Positions 30,935 through 32,431 of a stretch of 32,431 nt of DNA are shown here, one piece after another. Positions within the stretch are counted from its first letter, which is position 1. The number at the start of each line of letters is the position of its first letter. The stretch covers positions 1 through 32,431 of the forward strand of contig DXGZ01000045.1 of assembly GCA_019113645.1 (NCBI GenBank), written 5' to 3'. Source of the stretch: Candidatus Mediterraneibacter vanvlietii (GTDB lineage: Bacteria; Bacillota; Clostridia; Lachnospirales; Lachnospiraceae). Made by a program: the position numbers and the translations under genes. The notes beneath the pieces were generated by a model. It ran no database searches, was not told the DNA's origin, and was given only the letters and a program-made list of their open reading frames with translations.

Positions 30935-32431
30935 TTACTTTCTTCTCAGCACCTCCCCGCGTCTTTTTTTATATACTAACAGTGAGCCTGCCATCATAAG
31001 CAGTACGCCACCGAGCATATACCAGTAGATGCCTGAGCCACCGGTTTCTGGGAGTTCATAGAGCATTTCATTTTCAAGATTAATAACTACACCTTTTTCC
31101 GCATCACCGAAAACATCCCCGTTATCAAACTTTGTCAAAACTCCATTCTCAAATACAACATTCCAACCACCTTCATGAATCATGTATCCTGCAGGTGCTC
31201 TTGTCTCTGTGATGGTATATTTATCATTCAGATTATCTAAGACTACTTCTTTGCCGTCTTTCTTCCAGGTAATGGACCCATCTTCTCCGGATTCTCCAGT
31301 TGCAATTACATTATTACTACTATCCTTCAGCTCGAATAAAGCTCCTTCTAATCCTACTGCATCCTCTTCCTCACCCGGGAGCGGCTTATTCGTCTTTACC
31401 GCTGTCCATTTCAGAGTATTAGTGATCGTATATCCATCTACTTTGGAAATGTATCCAGCCGGTGTATTTATCTCAACAACTCTATATTCATAGACTGCCG
31501 GAAGATTATCTATAGTAGTTTCCCATGTATTTGCTGTCAAAGTATAAGTTTGTTCACCATACGGTTTCCAATCAGTTTCATTTTGACTTCCTGCATCCCT
31601 GTACTCTAACTTAAAGGAAATACTTGTTGGGCGCTTGTCTAGGTCATTGTCATTCCATACTTTATTTACAGTAATCTGAGTACTCTTTAATTCATTAGTA
31701 AAGGTATATGTTTTTCCATCACCAGAAACCGCGCAATCTCCCTTTTGTTGATAATCACTATTTAACTCTAAATGCTCTTCCGCATCATACTTGCTGTTCG
31801 TATCCTCCTTAAACTTCGGAACCTTCACAGTAGTTTCCCACATATTCGTGTCGGTACTCGAAACATTGTTTTTTACAAGAGTGATATTATGCACATTTTC
31901 AGCATTTCCGTTTTCTGAAATTGTAATACCTATTTCATCTGGTCGTTTTTCCAATGCATTATCACTATCTTCCCAGACTTTCTGAACCGTCAAATCATCG
32001 TATTGTAAGGTATTTACGATATAATAATTCAGATCTTCTGTATTAGGATCATATGTATTGGTAATAGTTACATTAGTTATGTTTGTATCCGGATCTACAG
32101 ATTGAGAAATACTGCACTGATAATTTTCAGGAATATTTACTTCTTGCACCGTATAGGAATATTCTGTTGTTCCATTTTGCAGCTCTAAATCATCCCATTG
32201 TTCTTTCCAATTATTATCAGCGCTTAAAGTCTTTGTTCCTACTATATCAGTGTCTCCAGCCCCATCACTTTTAATTAATACAACTTCAACAGGATCATGG
32301 CTTTCAAAGTCATCCTCCCATACTTTTTCCACCTTAATGGATGTTGTCGTAATTTGAGGCTCTTGTACCTGTATAACAGGCTTCGGATAAGGAGCGCTAT
32401 CCTTATTTCCATTTACGGTATACTCTACTTT
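30935..32431 (-). CDS. CnaB-repeat surface adhesin with LPETG anchor, 5' part cut by window edge
   Basis: The frame is open to the window edge, so at least 498 residues are present and the N-terminus is missing; the in-frame GTG at 32332 lies inside a repeat and is not the start. Three CnaB-type repeats begin IKVEKVWEDD, LTVQKVWEDS and ITVNKVWND, each with closing strands such as YTVQEVNIPENYQ and TITNTL. A SpaA-like domain then has AVGLEGALFELKD and the E-box YTITETRAPAGY. The sorting signal is ELPETGGSG, with a membrane helix and KKRRGEVLRRK. It is probably the tip or wall-anchor adhesin of the pilus. It is AT-rich, like the major pilin. Confidence 0.88.
   Translation of the reverse strand, partial: KVEYTVNGNKDSAPYPKPVIQVQEPQITTTSIKVEKVWEDDFESHDPVEVVLIKSDGAGDTDIVGTKTLSADNNWKEQWDDLELQNGTTEYSYTVQEVNIPENYQCSISQSVDPDTNITNVTITNTYDPNTEDLNYYIVNTLQYDDLTVQKVWEDSDNALEKRPDEIGITISENGNAENVHNITLVKNNVSSTDTNMWETTVKVPKFKEDTNSKYDAEEHLELNSDYQQKGDCAVSGDGKTYTFTNELKSTQITVNKVWNDNDLDKRPTSISFKLEYRDAGSQNETDWKPYGEQTYTLTANTWETTIDNLPAVYEYRVVEINTPAGYISKVDGYTITNTLKWTAVKTNKPLPGEEEDAVGLEGALFELKDSSNNVIATGESGEDGSITWKKDGKEVVLDNLNDKYTITETRAPAGYMIHEGGWNVVFENGVLTKFDNGDVFGDAEKGVVINLENEMLYELPETGGSGIYWYMLGGVLLMMAGSLLVYKKRRGEVLRRK

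Noticed and set aside
1-32431. CRISPR arrays, tRNA and rRNA genes, known riboswitches
   Set aside because: I found no regularly spaced repeats, no cloverleaf or rRNA sequence, and no leader matching a riboswitch family I recognise.

Overview
The window looks like a chromosomal segment of a gut-type Lachnospiraceae (Bacillota, Clostridia). This rests on the gene families: a polyamine operon with carboxynorspermidine-type enzymes, a VanR/OmpR two-component pair, class C sortases with LPXTG pilins, SipW/TasA-like secretion genes and Hol_Tox-like small peptides. AGGAGG ribosome sites and sigma-A promoters with 17-bp spacers fit. Species cannot be named. Most genes lie on the minus strand.

Layout, left to right. 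(1) 1-140: the start of an IS256-type transposase, whose ribosome site is locked in a hairpin. (2) 165-2258: a class B penicillin-binding protein of the MecA_N type. (3) 2354-3040: non-coding DNA made of three consecutive hairpins inside a perfect 16-bp terminal inverted repeat. (4) 3042-9060: a polyamine operon read right to left: speA-type decarboxylase, speE-like aminopropyltransferase, agmatinase-like ureohydrolase, carboxynorspermidine synthase-like dehydrogenase, nspC-like decarboxylase. (5) 9480-10199: a plus-strand Phd/PIN toxin-antitoxin pair. (6) 10453-13777: histidine kinase and response regulator. (7) 13902-14983: two paralogous type I toxin-antitoxin loci (28-29 aa hydrophobic peptides with convergent antisense RNAs) flanking an XRE regulator. 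(8) 14985-19944: a sugar operon of ROK kinase, aldo/keto reductase, L-fucose isomerase family protein and FGGY kinase. (9) 19978-21184: a third small Hol_Tox-like ORF, divergent from a GH25-LysM lysozyme without a signal peptide. (10) 21284-32431: a surface-fibre locus read right to left: CnaB adhesin, LPSTG major pilin, two class C sortases, a secreted pilin-like protein, two TasA/CalY-like proteins, two membrane-anchored surface proteins, a SipW-type signal peptidase, and a BTAD regulator with a degenerate GGDEF-like tail.

The genes suggest several functional units. The polyamine genes can make agmatine, putrescine and spermidine without AdoMet decarboxylase, either by the carboxyspermidine route or by the reported carboxyaminopropylagmatine route. 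The surface locus combines sortase-assembled pili with a SipW/TasA-type fibre pathway under one probable regulator. The least documented content is in the small and non-coding features: the tandem Fst/par-like loci, the triple-hairpin element, and a dispersed repeat with copies in the polyamine operon and beside the pilin gene.
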